A DNA stretch of 8,946 nucleotides from Lachnospiraceae bacterium (lineage in GTDB: Bacteria > Bacillota > Clostridia > Lachnospirales > Lachnospiraceae). The notes below the pieces were generated by a model. It saw only the letters and a list, made by a program, of their open reading frames with translations. It was not told the origin of the DNA and ran no database searches. Positions 1-5,833 of the stretch are shown here, one piece after another. Both the position numbers and the translations under genes were made by a program. Where the stretch lies: positions 1 to 8,946 of the forward strand of contig CAAEUM010000255.1 in assembly GCA_900759225.1 (NCBI GenBank), given 5' to 3'. Position 1 is the first letter of the stretch. Every line of letters begins with the position of its first letter.

Positions 1-1
1 A

Positions 2-484
2 GAGGCCACAAGCCACTGCAAAAACAATACCTTTGCTACCGGCGCCTGCTTTGCGGAGGTGGAGGTGGATATGCCGGTAGGCCAGGTGAAGGTGACAAAT
101 ATTATTAATGTACATGACAGCGGCGTCCTGATCAACCCAAAGCTGGCGGCAGCCCAGGTACATGGCGGTATGAGCATGGGGCTGGGATATGGTCTCAGTG
201 AGGAGCTTCTCTATGATGACAAGGGGCGTCCTTTAAATGACAATCTTCTGGATTACAAGCTTCCTACCTCTATGGATACGCCTCATCTGGAGGCACAGTT
301 TGTGGAGCTGGAAGATCCTACAGGCCCATTTGGAAATAAGGCGCTGGGAGAACCGCCGGCGATCCCGGTTGCACCTGCAGTGAGAAATGCAGTGCTCAAT
401 GCTACCGGAGTAGCAGTGGATTCTTTGCCTTTAAGCCCCCAGAAGCTGGTGGAGCATTTTATGGCAGCAGGGCTGATCGGTTGA
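2..484 (+). CDS. xdhA: Xanthine dehydrogenase molybdopterin-binding subunit, C-terminal end (5' partial)
   Basis: This is the C-terminal 160 residues of the large molybdenum-cofactor subunit of a xanthine dehydrogenase-type hydroxylase. The frame is open from base 2, so the true start lies upstream of the window; the GTG at 59 is internal. Visible family features are the SHCKNNTFATGACFAEVEVD stretch at the start, the NVHDSGVLINP and AQVHGGMSMGLGYGLSEE segments, and the LPTSMDTP / PTGPFGNKALGEPP region. The Glu codon at 350-352 in the GEPP motif matches the catalytic base of this family, which deprotonates the Mo-OH group. The enzyme hydroxylates purines (hypoxanthine to xanthine to urate) or related heterocycles in the cytoplasm. 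It is followed after 16 bp by the FAD subunit, giving the order Mo-FAD-FeS as in E. coli xdhABC. The exact substrate cannot be decided, because other members of the family hydroxylate nicotinate or aldehydes. Confidence 0.9.
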   Translation, partial: EATSHCKNNTFATGACFAEVEVDMPVGQVKVTNIINVHDSGVLINPKLAAAQVHGGMSMGLGYGLSEELLYDDKGRPLNDNLLDYKLPTSMDTPHLEAQFVELEDPTGPFGNKALGEPPAIPVAPAVRNAVLNATGVAVDSLPLSPQKLVEHFMAAGLIG

Positions 485-500
485 AAGGGAGGTAAACAGC

Positions 501-1388
501 ATGTATGATATAGAAAAATATTATCAGGCCTCCAGTGTGGAGGATGCAGTGCGGGCCTTAAAGGAGGATGAAACTGCGGTTGTTATCTCCGGAGGAAGCG
601 ATGTACTGATCAAAATACGGGAAGGGAAGCTGGCAGGCTGCTCCCTGGTGAGCATTCATGGGCTTAAGGAGCTTAAAGGCATTGCCATGGAAGAGGATGG
701 AACCATAACCATTGGCCCGGCTACAACCTTTTCCCACATTACCAATAATGAGCTGATCCAGAAATATATCCCGATCTTAGGGGATGCGGTTGATATGGCA
801 GGAGGCCCTCAGCTAAGAAATATAGGTACAGTGGGAGGGAATGTGTGCAATGGCGTTACCAGTGCAGACAGTGCATCCAGCCTTTGCTGCCTGGATGCCA
901 TCCTGGTGCTGACCGGGCCTGAGGGGGTAAGACAGATGCCTATCAGCCAGTGGTATGCAGGGCCGGGAAAAACGGTGCGTGCTCATGATGAGATACTTAC
1001 TTCCATCCGCATTAAAAAAGAGAGCTACGAGGGCTTTGGAGGCCATTATATTAAATATGGAAAGCGCAATGCGATGGAAATTGCCACTCTGGGATGTGCA
1101 GTTACCGTAAAGCTGACCGAGGATAAAAAGAAGATCGAGGAGCTGCATCTTGCCTACGGTGTTGCAGCCCCCACCCCAATCCGCTGCATGGAGACAGAAA
1201 AAGCTGTAAAGGGCATGGCACTGGGAGAAGCGCTTCTTGAAGCAGTAGGAAAGGAAGCCTTAAAAGAGGTAAATCCGCGGTCCAGCTGGCGCGCTTCTAA
1301 GGAATTCCGGCTGCAGCTGGTGGAGGAGCTTGGAAAGAGGGCTTTAAAGCAGGCTGTGATCAATGGGGGAGGTGAATGGGATGCTTAG
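501..1388 (+). CDS. xdhB: Xanthine dehydrogenase FAD-binding subunit
   Basis: This 295-residue protein has the usual length for a stand-alone FAD subunit of a molybdenum hydroxylase, which passes electrons from the Fe-S clusters to NAD+ or another acceptor. The first FAD-contact motif is VISGGSDVLIK (residues 28-38). The second is GGPQLRNIGTVGGNVCNG (residues 101-118), where the diphosphate and isoalloxazine are bound. YAGPGKT followed by HDEILTSIRI is the typical bridge into the C-terminal CO_deh_flav_C-type domain (about 175-285). The ATG is preceded by GGGAGG (487-492) with 8 bp spacing. The gene lies 16 bp after xdhA, and its last 8 bp overlap the preferred start of xdhC, so the three genes are very probably co-transcribed and translationally coupled. 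No frameshift or missing motif was seen. Confidence 0.92.
   Translation: MYDIEKYYQASSVEDAVRALKEDETAVVISGGSDVLIKIREGKLAGCSLVSIHGLKELKGIAMEEDGTITIGPATTFSHITNNELIQKYIPILGDAVDMAGGPQLRNIGTVGGNVCNGVTSADSASSLCCLDAILVLTGPEGVRQMPISQWYAGPGKTVRAHDEILTSIRIKKESYEGFGGHYIKYGKRNAMEIATLGCAVTVKLTEDKKKIEELHLAYGVAAPTPIRCMETEKAVKGMALGEALLEAVGKEALKEVNPRSSWRASKEFRLQLVEELGKRALKQAVINGGGEWDA
1366..1374 (+). promoter_or_regulatory. Ribosome binding site of xdhC, inside the end of xdhB
   Basis: GGGGAGGTG lies 6 bp before ATG 1381 and is complementary to the 16S rRNA tail. It codes the last Gly-Gly residues of XdhB. Its position decides in favour of ATG 1381 over the upstream in-frame ATG 1363, and it implies that ribosomes finishing xdhB re-initiate on xdhC. 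Confidence 0.75.
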
Positions 1389-1866
1389 TATTATCCATAT
1401 GACGGTAAATGGAAAAGAGGTGGAGCTGGCAGTTGACCCAAGGGAATCGCTGCTTGATACATTGAGAAACCGGCTGGGCCTTACCAGTGTAAAGAAGGGC
1501 TGTGAGGTAGGGGAATGCGGTGCCTGCACAGTCCTGGTAGACGGTGAGGCTATTGACAGCTGTATTTATCTTACGGTTTGGGCAGATGGCCGCAGTATTA
1601 TGACGGTGGAGGGCTTAAAAGGCCCCAATGGCGAGCTGAGCCCGATCCAGAAAGCCTTTATTGAGGAAGCAGCAGTACAGTGCGGTTTCTGTACCCCGGG
1701 GCTGATCATGACAGCCGTTGAAATTGTGGGAACTGGAAAGCGCTATGACCGGGAGGAGCTGAAAAAGCTCATCTCAGGACATCTCTGCCGCTGCACAGGT
1801 TATGAAAATATTTTAAATGCCATGGAGCGCATTGTAGAGGAAACCTATAAGGTAGTGGGAAAATAA
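1381..1866 (+). CDS. xdhC: Xanthine dehydrogenase [2Fe-2S]-binding subunit
   Basis: This is the small electron-transfer subunit with two [2Fe-2S] clusters linking the Mo site to FAD. Counting from the ATG at 1381 it has 161 residues, close to E. coli XdhC. The N-terminal plant-ferredoxin-like domain has Cys41, Cys46, Cys49 and Cys61 (GCEVGECGACTV, then C after 11 residues). The C-terminal helical domain has Cys101 and Cys104 (QCGFCTPG) and Cys136 and Cys138 (CRCTGYENI). All eight ligands are present. A longer frame opens at ATG 1363, but that codon has no spaced Shine-Dalgarno. GGAGGTG at 1368-1374 sits 6 bp before ATG 1381 and would lie inside the longer version, so 1381 is preferred. The start overlaps the end of xdhB by 8 bp. 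A stem-loop terminator follows 30 bp after the stop, closing the operon. Confidence 0.93.
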   Translation: MLSIIHMTVNGKEVELAVDPRESLLDTLRNRLGLTSVKKGCEVGECGACTVLVDGEAIDSCIYLTVWADGRSIMTVEGLKGPNGELSPIQKAFIEEAAVQCGFCTPGLIMTAVEIVGTGKRYDREELKKLISGHLCRCTGYENILNAMERIVEETYKVVGK

Positions 1867-1896
1867 AAGATTAAAAAGAGGGATAGAAGAAGGAGA

Positions 1897-1938
1897 AAAA
1901 GACGCCGGCTGTACAGATAAATGCAGCCGGCGTCTTTT
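1897..1938. terminator. Bidirectional intrinsic terminator between xdhC and tetR
   Basis: A perfect 15-bp stem is formed by AAAAGACGCCGGCTG (1897-1911) and its exact reverse complement at 1924-1938, with a 12-base loop. The GC-rich core is flanked by A's on the left and T's on the right, so the same hairpin has a T tail when read from either strand. It lies 30 bp after the xdhC stop on the plus strand and 13 bp after the tetR stop on the minus strand, so it can end both convergent transcripts. Confidence 0.88.
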
Positions 1939-1951
1939 GCCTGCCGGGCTT

Positions 1952-2554
1952 TCACAGTGAGAGCGCAAATTCCGGCTGTGCTTCAAGGGCATGGATCCCT
2001 CTTGTAATAAACAGCTCTGTCATGCGGGCCATCTGTTCCGGCGTTCTTGACAGGCCTCCAGCAAGCCAGTGATGCACCAGACCTACGCAGCCGGATACGA
2101 TATAAGATAAAAATTCATCAAAATAATCCGGGTTTTCCGGGTGGAACATTTCCATCCACTCCCTCAGGCATTTATCACGTATTAGCTGTTTTAGGCGGTT
2201 TACAAAATTTAAGTCCCCGTTTTCACCTAAAAGGATGCCGATCAAATCTGCATTGTCATGTACTAAGGTAAAAATCTCATTAAATACAGGGGCTGGGGTC
2301 TGGTTCAGCTCTGCCACTGTATGTTTGTTCATAAGCGCGTTAAAATCGGTCAGGAGCTCCTCCTCCGTCTTTTCAAGAAGATCAAATACATCTTTATAAT
2401 GAAGGTAAAAGGTTCCGCGGTTTAGATCGGCCATTTCGGTCAGTTCCCTTACGGTGATTTCCTGTACCTTCTTTTTTTTCAGCAGGGTCACAAGACATTC
2501 CCGGAGCTGCTTCCTGGTCTTTCTTACCCTGCGGTCCAATACCTCTGCACACAT
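1952..2554 (-). CDS. TetR/AcrR-family transcriptional regulator
   Basis: This 200-residue protein has the size and layout of TetR-family one-component repressors. The N-terminal DNA-binding domain spans about residues 8-60, with the helix-turn-helix ITVRELTEMADLNRGTFYLHYKD (about 33-55). The TFYLHYKD recognition-helix end is typical of the family. The C-terminal helical part should carry the ligand pocket and dimer interface; its ligand cannot be inferred. The ATG at 2554 is chosen because AAGGAGG (2563-2569) lies 8 bp upstream. A longer frame beginning with TTG at 2584 has no ribosome binding site, and its first codons would contain the Shine-Dalgarno. The gene is divergent from the CAP-like/MMPL/coiled-coil genes and shares interleaved promoters with them, so autoregulation and control of that unit are the likely roles (inference). 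It is convergent with xdhC and separated from it by a terminator, so control of xdh is less likely. Confidence 0.92.
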   Translation of the reverse strand: MCAEVLDRRVRKTRKQLRECLVTLLKKKKVQEITVRELTEMADLNRGTFYLHYKDVFDLLEKTEEELLTDFNALMNKHTVAELNQTPAPVFNEIFTLVHDNADLIGILLGENGDLNFVNRLKQLIRDKCLREWMEMFHPENPDYFDEFLSYIVSGCVGLVHHWLAGGLSRTPEQMARMTELFITRGIHALEAQPEFALSL

Positions 2555-2562
2555 ATCCGCTT

Positions 2563-2569
2563 CCTCCTT
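2563..2569 (-). promoter_or_regulatory. Ribosome binding site deciding the tetR start
   Basis: On the minus strand AAGGAGG is followed by 8 bases and then the ATG at 2554. This is a near-perfect Shine-Dalgarno, and it rules against the upstream TTG (2584), which has none. Confidence 0.8.
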
Positions 2570-2687
2570 CTTTTTTTGCGTCAATTAACATTGAAAATAC
2601 GGTTAGTTTACAAAGATTTTACAAATAGTTATTAAACAAAAATGAATAAAATGACTATTAATGAACATAAGTCTGGTGGATTAATGA

Positions 2688-2715
2688 TTGTAATTTTTCT
2701 CTAAATTAGTATAAT
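2688..2715 (+). promoter_or_regulatory. SigA-type promoter for the three-gene export unit
   Basis: TTGTAA (2688-2693, four of six consensus bases) is followed by a 16-bp spacer and a perfect TATAAT (2710-2715). The predicted start is near 2722, about 130 nt before the first gene at 2852. The -10 box is the left arm of the palindrome at 2710-2725, whose right arm is the -10 box of the tetR promoter. Two polymerases therefore could not occupy both promoters at once. Confidence 0.72.
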
Positions 2716-2725
2716 GTCCATTATA
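2710..2725. promoter_or_regulatory. Palindrome joining both -10 boxes; candidate TetR operator
   Basis: TATAATG-TC-CATTATA is a perfect inverted repeat of two 7-base arms around 2 bases. It contains the -10 boxes of both divergent promoters. Part of the symmetry is forced by two opposed TATAAT boxes, but the added G/C pair extends it. A dimeric TetR bound here would block both promoters. The operator role is inference. Confidence 0.45.
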
Positions 2726-2748
2726 GTTAATAAATAGACACTTGTCAA
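2720..2748 (-). promoter_or_regulatory. Perfect-consensus SigA-type promoter for tetR
   Basis: Read on the minus strand, TTGACA (plus-strand 2743-2748) is followed by a 17-bp spacer and TATAAT (plus-strand 2720-2725). Both hexamers and the spacing are ideal. Transcription should start near 2713, giving a leader of about 160 nt before the tetR ATG. The -10 box is one arm of the palindrome at 2710-2725, and the -35 box overlaps a second inverted repeat at 2737-2746. A promoter this strong would need tight repression, which fits an autoregulated TetR gene. Confidence 0.8.
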
Positions 2749-2750
2749 TT
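2733..2750. promoter_or_regulatory. Inverted repeat over the tetR -35 box; alternative TetR operator
   Basis: AATAGACACTTGTCAATT contains a perfect GACA-CT-TGTC core (2737-2746) with three more pairs (2733-2735 with 2748-2750) outside one mismatch. It covers the -35 hexamer of the tetR promoter and the early transcribed region of the rightward promoter. Its length (about 18 bp) and GC-bearing symmetric core are typical of TetR-family operators. I consider it at least as good an operator candidate as the -10 palindrome. Confidence 0.5.
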
Positions 2751-2851
2751 AATAAAAAGAAGTTGTTTATCTCACCATAAGCGGATAAGAAGATGCATGG
2801 CTGTTATACGCCTAGACCAGTCCGTTGGTGCAAAAGGAAGTGTATGAGTTT

Positions 2852-3526
2852 ATGAAGCAAAGAAAGAATCTTACAGGATATCTTATGGGAGCGATCGGGG
2901 CCCTCTTTTTGATGATAACTTTTTGGAATGCAGCTATACCTGTCAGGGCAGAGGAAGCAGAGACAGAAAGGGCAGTTTCGGAGACAGAGGTGCCGGAGGA
3001 TGACGGAACCTTTCTGGCAGATGAACCGGGAGTCTGGGATGATGAGGTAACGGTGTACAGTGACAGCTGCTATGATGAAGCTGGCCAGGAGCTTTTTGGG
3101 CTTTTGACAGATGAAAAGGAGCAGCAGTATTATGACGAACATCCGGGTCGACTGGAAAGGGAGGACGAAAACGAAGACCGGTATTCTCTTTTAACAGCAG
3201 ATGAAACTTTAAATCAGGCTGCGGACCGCCGCCTGGAGCTTGCAATGGAAAAGGGGTATCTTCCGGATGGGACAATACCGGAGGAGGGAAAGCTGGAGGA
3301 TGAGCTGAAACGGATCCCCTACCGCTCCAATGCCTCTGTTATGGAAATTTATCTGAGGGATTGTGACAGTGCTCAGGAGGCCTTTGATAAGCTGTCCGAA
3401 AAAATGAAGCGGGCTTATGAAAACGGTCAGGACAGGAAAAACAAGCTGGAGTATTACCGCTATGTGGGCCTTAGCCACAGGGAAAAGGATGAGGGCCATT
3501 TTTTCCTGGTAATCCTGATGCGTTAA
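2852..3526 (+). CDS. Secreted protein, possible degenerate CAP-superfamily domain
   Basis: This is a 224-residue exported protein. Residues 1-33 form a signal peptide: MKQRKN, a hydrophobic core (about 9-29) and a VRA|EE cleavage site. Residues 34-113 are acidic and probably disordered. Residues 114-224 (LTADETLNQAADRRLELAMEKG ... YRYVGLSHREKDEGHFFLVILMR) follow the spacing of CAP/SCP domains: an N-terminal 'xLNxxAxxRAxEL'-like helix, an SVMEIYLRDCDSAQEAFDKL segment where CAP proteins have GEN(I/L) and a helix, and a final 'yrxvGhG...g.f.v' strand pair. The canonical His and Glu residues of active CAP folds are not evident, so this assignment is tentative. ATG 2852 is chosen because it places the signal peptide directly at the N-terminus. 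Its Shine-Dalgarno (AAGGAA, 2834-2839) is 12 bp away, so initiation may be weak; in-frame TTG/GTG codons at 2825, 2828 and 2840 are alternatives. It leads the unit and lies 42 bp before the transporter gene. Confidence 0.7.
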   Translation: MKQRKNLTGYLMGAIGALFLMITFWNAAIPVRAEEAETERAVSETEVPEDDGTFLADEPGVWDDEVTVYSDSCYDEAGQELFGLLTDEKEQQYYDEHPGRLEREDENEDRYSLLTADETLNQAADRRLELAMEKGYLPDGTIPEEGKLEDELKRIPYRSNASVMEIYLRDCDSAQEAFDKLSEKMKRAYENGQDRKNKLEYYRYVGLSHREKDEGHFFLVILMR

Positions 3527-3568
3527 GGATGAATCAATGTAAAAACGGCAGTATGAGGAGCGAAAAGA

Positions 3569-5833
3569 ATGGGAGATAAGTTGTTGTTAAAGCGGAAAAA
3601 GAAAAGGGAAAACGAGCGGGCAGAGCGCCCCTCTATCCGCCTGGCTGAGTTTATCATACATAAAAGGCATCTGATCGAAAGCCTGTTTGCAGCTGGATGT
3701 CTGTTTTCCCTTCTGGCTATGCTGTTTGTAAATGTGAATTATGATCTGACAGAGTATCTTCCTGATTCTGCCGTTTCAAACATTGGTTTACATAAAATGG
3801 AGGATGAATTTGGATATCCGGGAACGGCAAGGCTGATGCTTAAGGATGTAAGTCTCTATGAGGCAAAGCAGTACAAGGATAAGCTGGAGGCGGTGGATGG
3901 TGTAGACCAGATTTTATGGTGTGATTCTACCGTCAATATTTATGCCGGGGAAGACTTTATCAATGAGGAGGATATAAAGGACTATTATAAGGATGGCTGT
4001 GCAGTTATGGACATTACCTTCACAGAAGGGGATACCTCCAAGAAAACATCCCGGGCCATTGATGAGATGAAGGAAATTACAGGAGATAAGGGCTACTATG
4101 TGGGAATGGCAGTCCAGAACAAATCGCTGGAAGAAAATATGGAAGTGGAAATGGCACGCATTATGGTTGTGTCGGTGATCATGATTTTTGTGATCCTGTG
4201 CATCACAACCACTGCCTGGACAGAGCCAGTCCTGTTTCTTCTGATCATGGGGGTGGCAATCCTTCTGAACAGGGGGACCAATATTTTTGTGGGGACGATC
4301 TCCTTCCTTACGAATAATGTGGCTATGGTGCTGCAGCTGGCAACCTCAATGGATTATTCTATTTTCCTTCTGGATTCTTTTTCTCGAGGAAAAAAGGAGG
4401 GGCTTGAGGATGAAGAGGCTATGGTACGGGCAGTGGATGAAGCGATCAATTCTATTTTTGCCAGCAGCCTTACTACCGTAGTGGGATTTCTGGCTCTGGT
4501 GTCCATGAAATTTACCATTGGCTTTGATATGGGCCTTGTTCTGGCAAAGGGAATTGTGTTCAGCCTTTTGACAGTAGTATTTTTCATGCCGGCTATGATC
4601 TTAAAGTTTTCAGCTCTCAACGAACGCACCAGGCACCGGCCCTTTCTTCCGGACTTTAAAAAGCTCAGCACAAAGATATTCAATGTCCGTTATATATTTC
4701 TTATAGGAATGCTGATCCTGGTGCCGCCGGCTTATGTGGCCCAGGGAATGAATGATTTCCTTTATGGAAACAGTGCAGTGGGAGCCAGCGAGGGAACGAA
4801 AGTTTATGAAGATGACGCGGTGATCACGGAAAAATTCGGCCGCAGCAATATGCTGCTGGCAATGTATCCCAACACTTCCCCAGTAGAAGAAAAGCGGATG
4901 ACAGATGAAATTGAGGCACTTCCTTATGTGAAAAGCGTTACCTCCATGGCAGGCATGCTTCCTCAGGGGATACCGGAGGAATTTCTTCCCTATTCAATGA
5001 CAAGTGAGCTTCATACCAGGGATTATTGCCGTATGCTGATTTTTATCCGCACAAAGTCAGAAAGTGAAAAGGCATTTCAGTATACAGATGAAATAAGGGA
5101 TATAATGAAAGCTCATTATCCTCAGGATTCTTATCTGGTAGGTGAAACGCCTTCTACCCAGGACATTAAGACGACCATAACGGCAGACAATTCCAGGGTA
5201 AATATGCTTTCCATGCTGGGCGTCTTTCTGGTTGTAATGTTCAGCTTCCGCTCCTTTGCTATTCCAATGATCGTCATGGTTCCCATTGAAGCGGCTATCT
5301 TTCTGAATATGGCAGTTCCCTATCTGCTGGGGGACACTATGGTATATATGGGATATATTATTGTCAGCAGTATCCAGCTGGGGGCAACAGTGGACTACTC
5401 CATCCTTCTTACAAATAATTACATGGCGGCCAGGAAAAAGCTGCCCAAAAAGGAAGCCTGCATTGAAGCGCTGCGGCTTTCCTGCTCCTCTATTTTTACA
5501 TCAGGTACCATTATCATCCTGGCAGGCTATATTATCCACTTTATTTCTACAACAGCAGCCATTGGAGATTTAGGCCATCTTATTGGCCGCGGGGCACTGT
5601 TCAGCGTATTCCTTGTACTTACAGTTCTGCCGGCTCTTCTTGTAATGTTTGACAGTATTATTACAAGCAATGAATGGGACCGCATGGAAAAATTTTTAAA
5701 GCGCAGGAGAGAGCGGCGGAGAGCCCTGATAAAGGCGGGTATTGAAAATATTGGTAACCAGAAAGAGCGGCTGGCCGAAAAAAGGGGCGGCAGCCGGCGA
5801 ACGGAGGATGATGTGAATGAAGAAGAGATATAA
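3569..5833 (+). CDS. MMPL/RND-family transporter
   Basis: This 754-residue membrane protein has the duplicated 6+6 topology of the RND superfamily. Hydrophobic segments lie at about 34-55, 197-217, 219-240, 248-270, 290-312, 318-342, 373-392, 545-563, 566-589, 592-620, 640-661 and 676-698. Two large extracellular loops (about 56-196 and 393-544) follow TM1 and TM7, as in MmpL proteins. TM4 carries SMDYSIFLLDSF (Asp262-Tyr263) and TM10 carries TVDYSILLTNNY (Asp609-Tyr610). In mycobacterial MmpL3 such Asp-Tyr pairs form the proton relay, so a proton-motive-force-driven export role is expected. Both termini are strongly basic (KRKKKR; KRRRERRR) and so cytoplasmic. GAGGAG (3555-3560) precedes ATG 3569 by 8 bp. 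The 3' end overlaps the next gene by 17 bp. The substrate is unknown; lipids, peptides or amphiphilic compounds are known for relatives. Confidence 0.93.
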   Translation: MGDKLLLKRKKKRENERAERPSIRLAEFIIHKRHLIESLFAAGCLFSLLAMLFVNVNYDLTEYLPDSAVSNIGLHKMEDEFGYPGTARLMLKDVSLYEAKQYKDKLEAVDGVDQILWCDSTVNIYAGEDFINEEDIKDYYKDGCAVMDITFTEGDTSKKTSRAIDEMKEITGDKGYYVGMAVQNKSLEENMEVEMARIMVVSVIMIFVILCITTTAWTEPVLFLLIMGVAILLNRGTNIFVGTISFLTNNVAMVLQLATSMDYSIFLLDSFSRGKKEGLEDEEAMVRAVDEAINSIFASSLTTVVGFLALVSMKFTIGFDMGLVLAKGIVFSLLTVVFFMPAMILKFSALNERTRHRPFLPDFKKLSTKIFNVRYIFLIGMLILVPPAYVAQGMNDFLYGNSAVGASEGTKVYEDDAVITEKFGRSNMLLAMYPNTSPVEEKRMTDEIEALPYVKSVTSMAGMLPQGIPEEFLPYSMTSELHTRDYCRMLIFIRTKSESEKAFQYTDEIRDIMKAHYPQDSYLVGETPSTQDIKTTITADNSRVNMLSMLGVFLVVMFSFRSFAIPMIVMVPIEAAIFLNMAVPYLLGDTMVYMGYIIVSSIQLGATVDYSILLTNNYMAARKKLPKKEACIEALRLSCSSIFTSGTIIILAGYIIHFISTTAAIGDLGHLIGRGALFSVFLVLTVLPALLVMFDSIITSNEWDRMEKFLKRRRERRRALIKAGIENIGNQKERLAEKRGGSRRTEDDVNEEEI

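Larger units (their letters stand above)
2555..2851. other. AT-rich divergent intergenic control region
   Basis: This 297-bp gap holds the leaders and promoters of tetR and the rightward unit, with the palindromes listed separately. It also carries two direct repeats: TTTACAAA at 2607-2614 and 2618-2625 (11-bp period, in the tetR leader), and ATTAATGA at 2657-2664 and 2680-2687. The second ATTAATGA copy abuts the rightward -35 box. I found no RNA gene, terminator or convincing small ORF. The rightward leader (about 2722-2851) shows no clear riboswitch fold. Confidence 0.6.

Noticed and set aside
813..1148. Minus-strand 111-codon open frame inside xdhB
   Set aside because: It is the complement of well-conserved FAD-subunit coding sequence and has no supporting signals.
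2460..2485. Run of eight A's in tetR (minus strand), forming an A-AAA-AAG slippery heptamer in the correct phase for -1 frameshifting
   Set aside because: No downstream stem-loop or upstream stimulatory Shine-Dalgarno is evident, and the -1 frame gives only a short truncated DNA-binding fragment. A Lys-rich stretch at this point is common in TetR proteins.
2555..2584. Upstream TTG start that would extend TetR by ten residues
   Set aside because: There is no Shine-Dalgarno before the TTG, while an excellent one lies within the extension, 8 bp before ATG 2554.
2844..2855. Three-codon ORF (ATG AGT TTA TGA) overlapping the start of the first secreted-protein gene, better placed relative to AAGGAA than the gene's own ATG
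   Set aside because: It is too short to call a gene. It could aid re-initiation at ATG 2852, but chance is just as likely.
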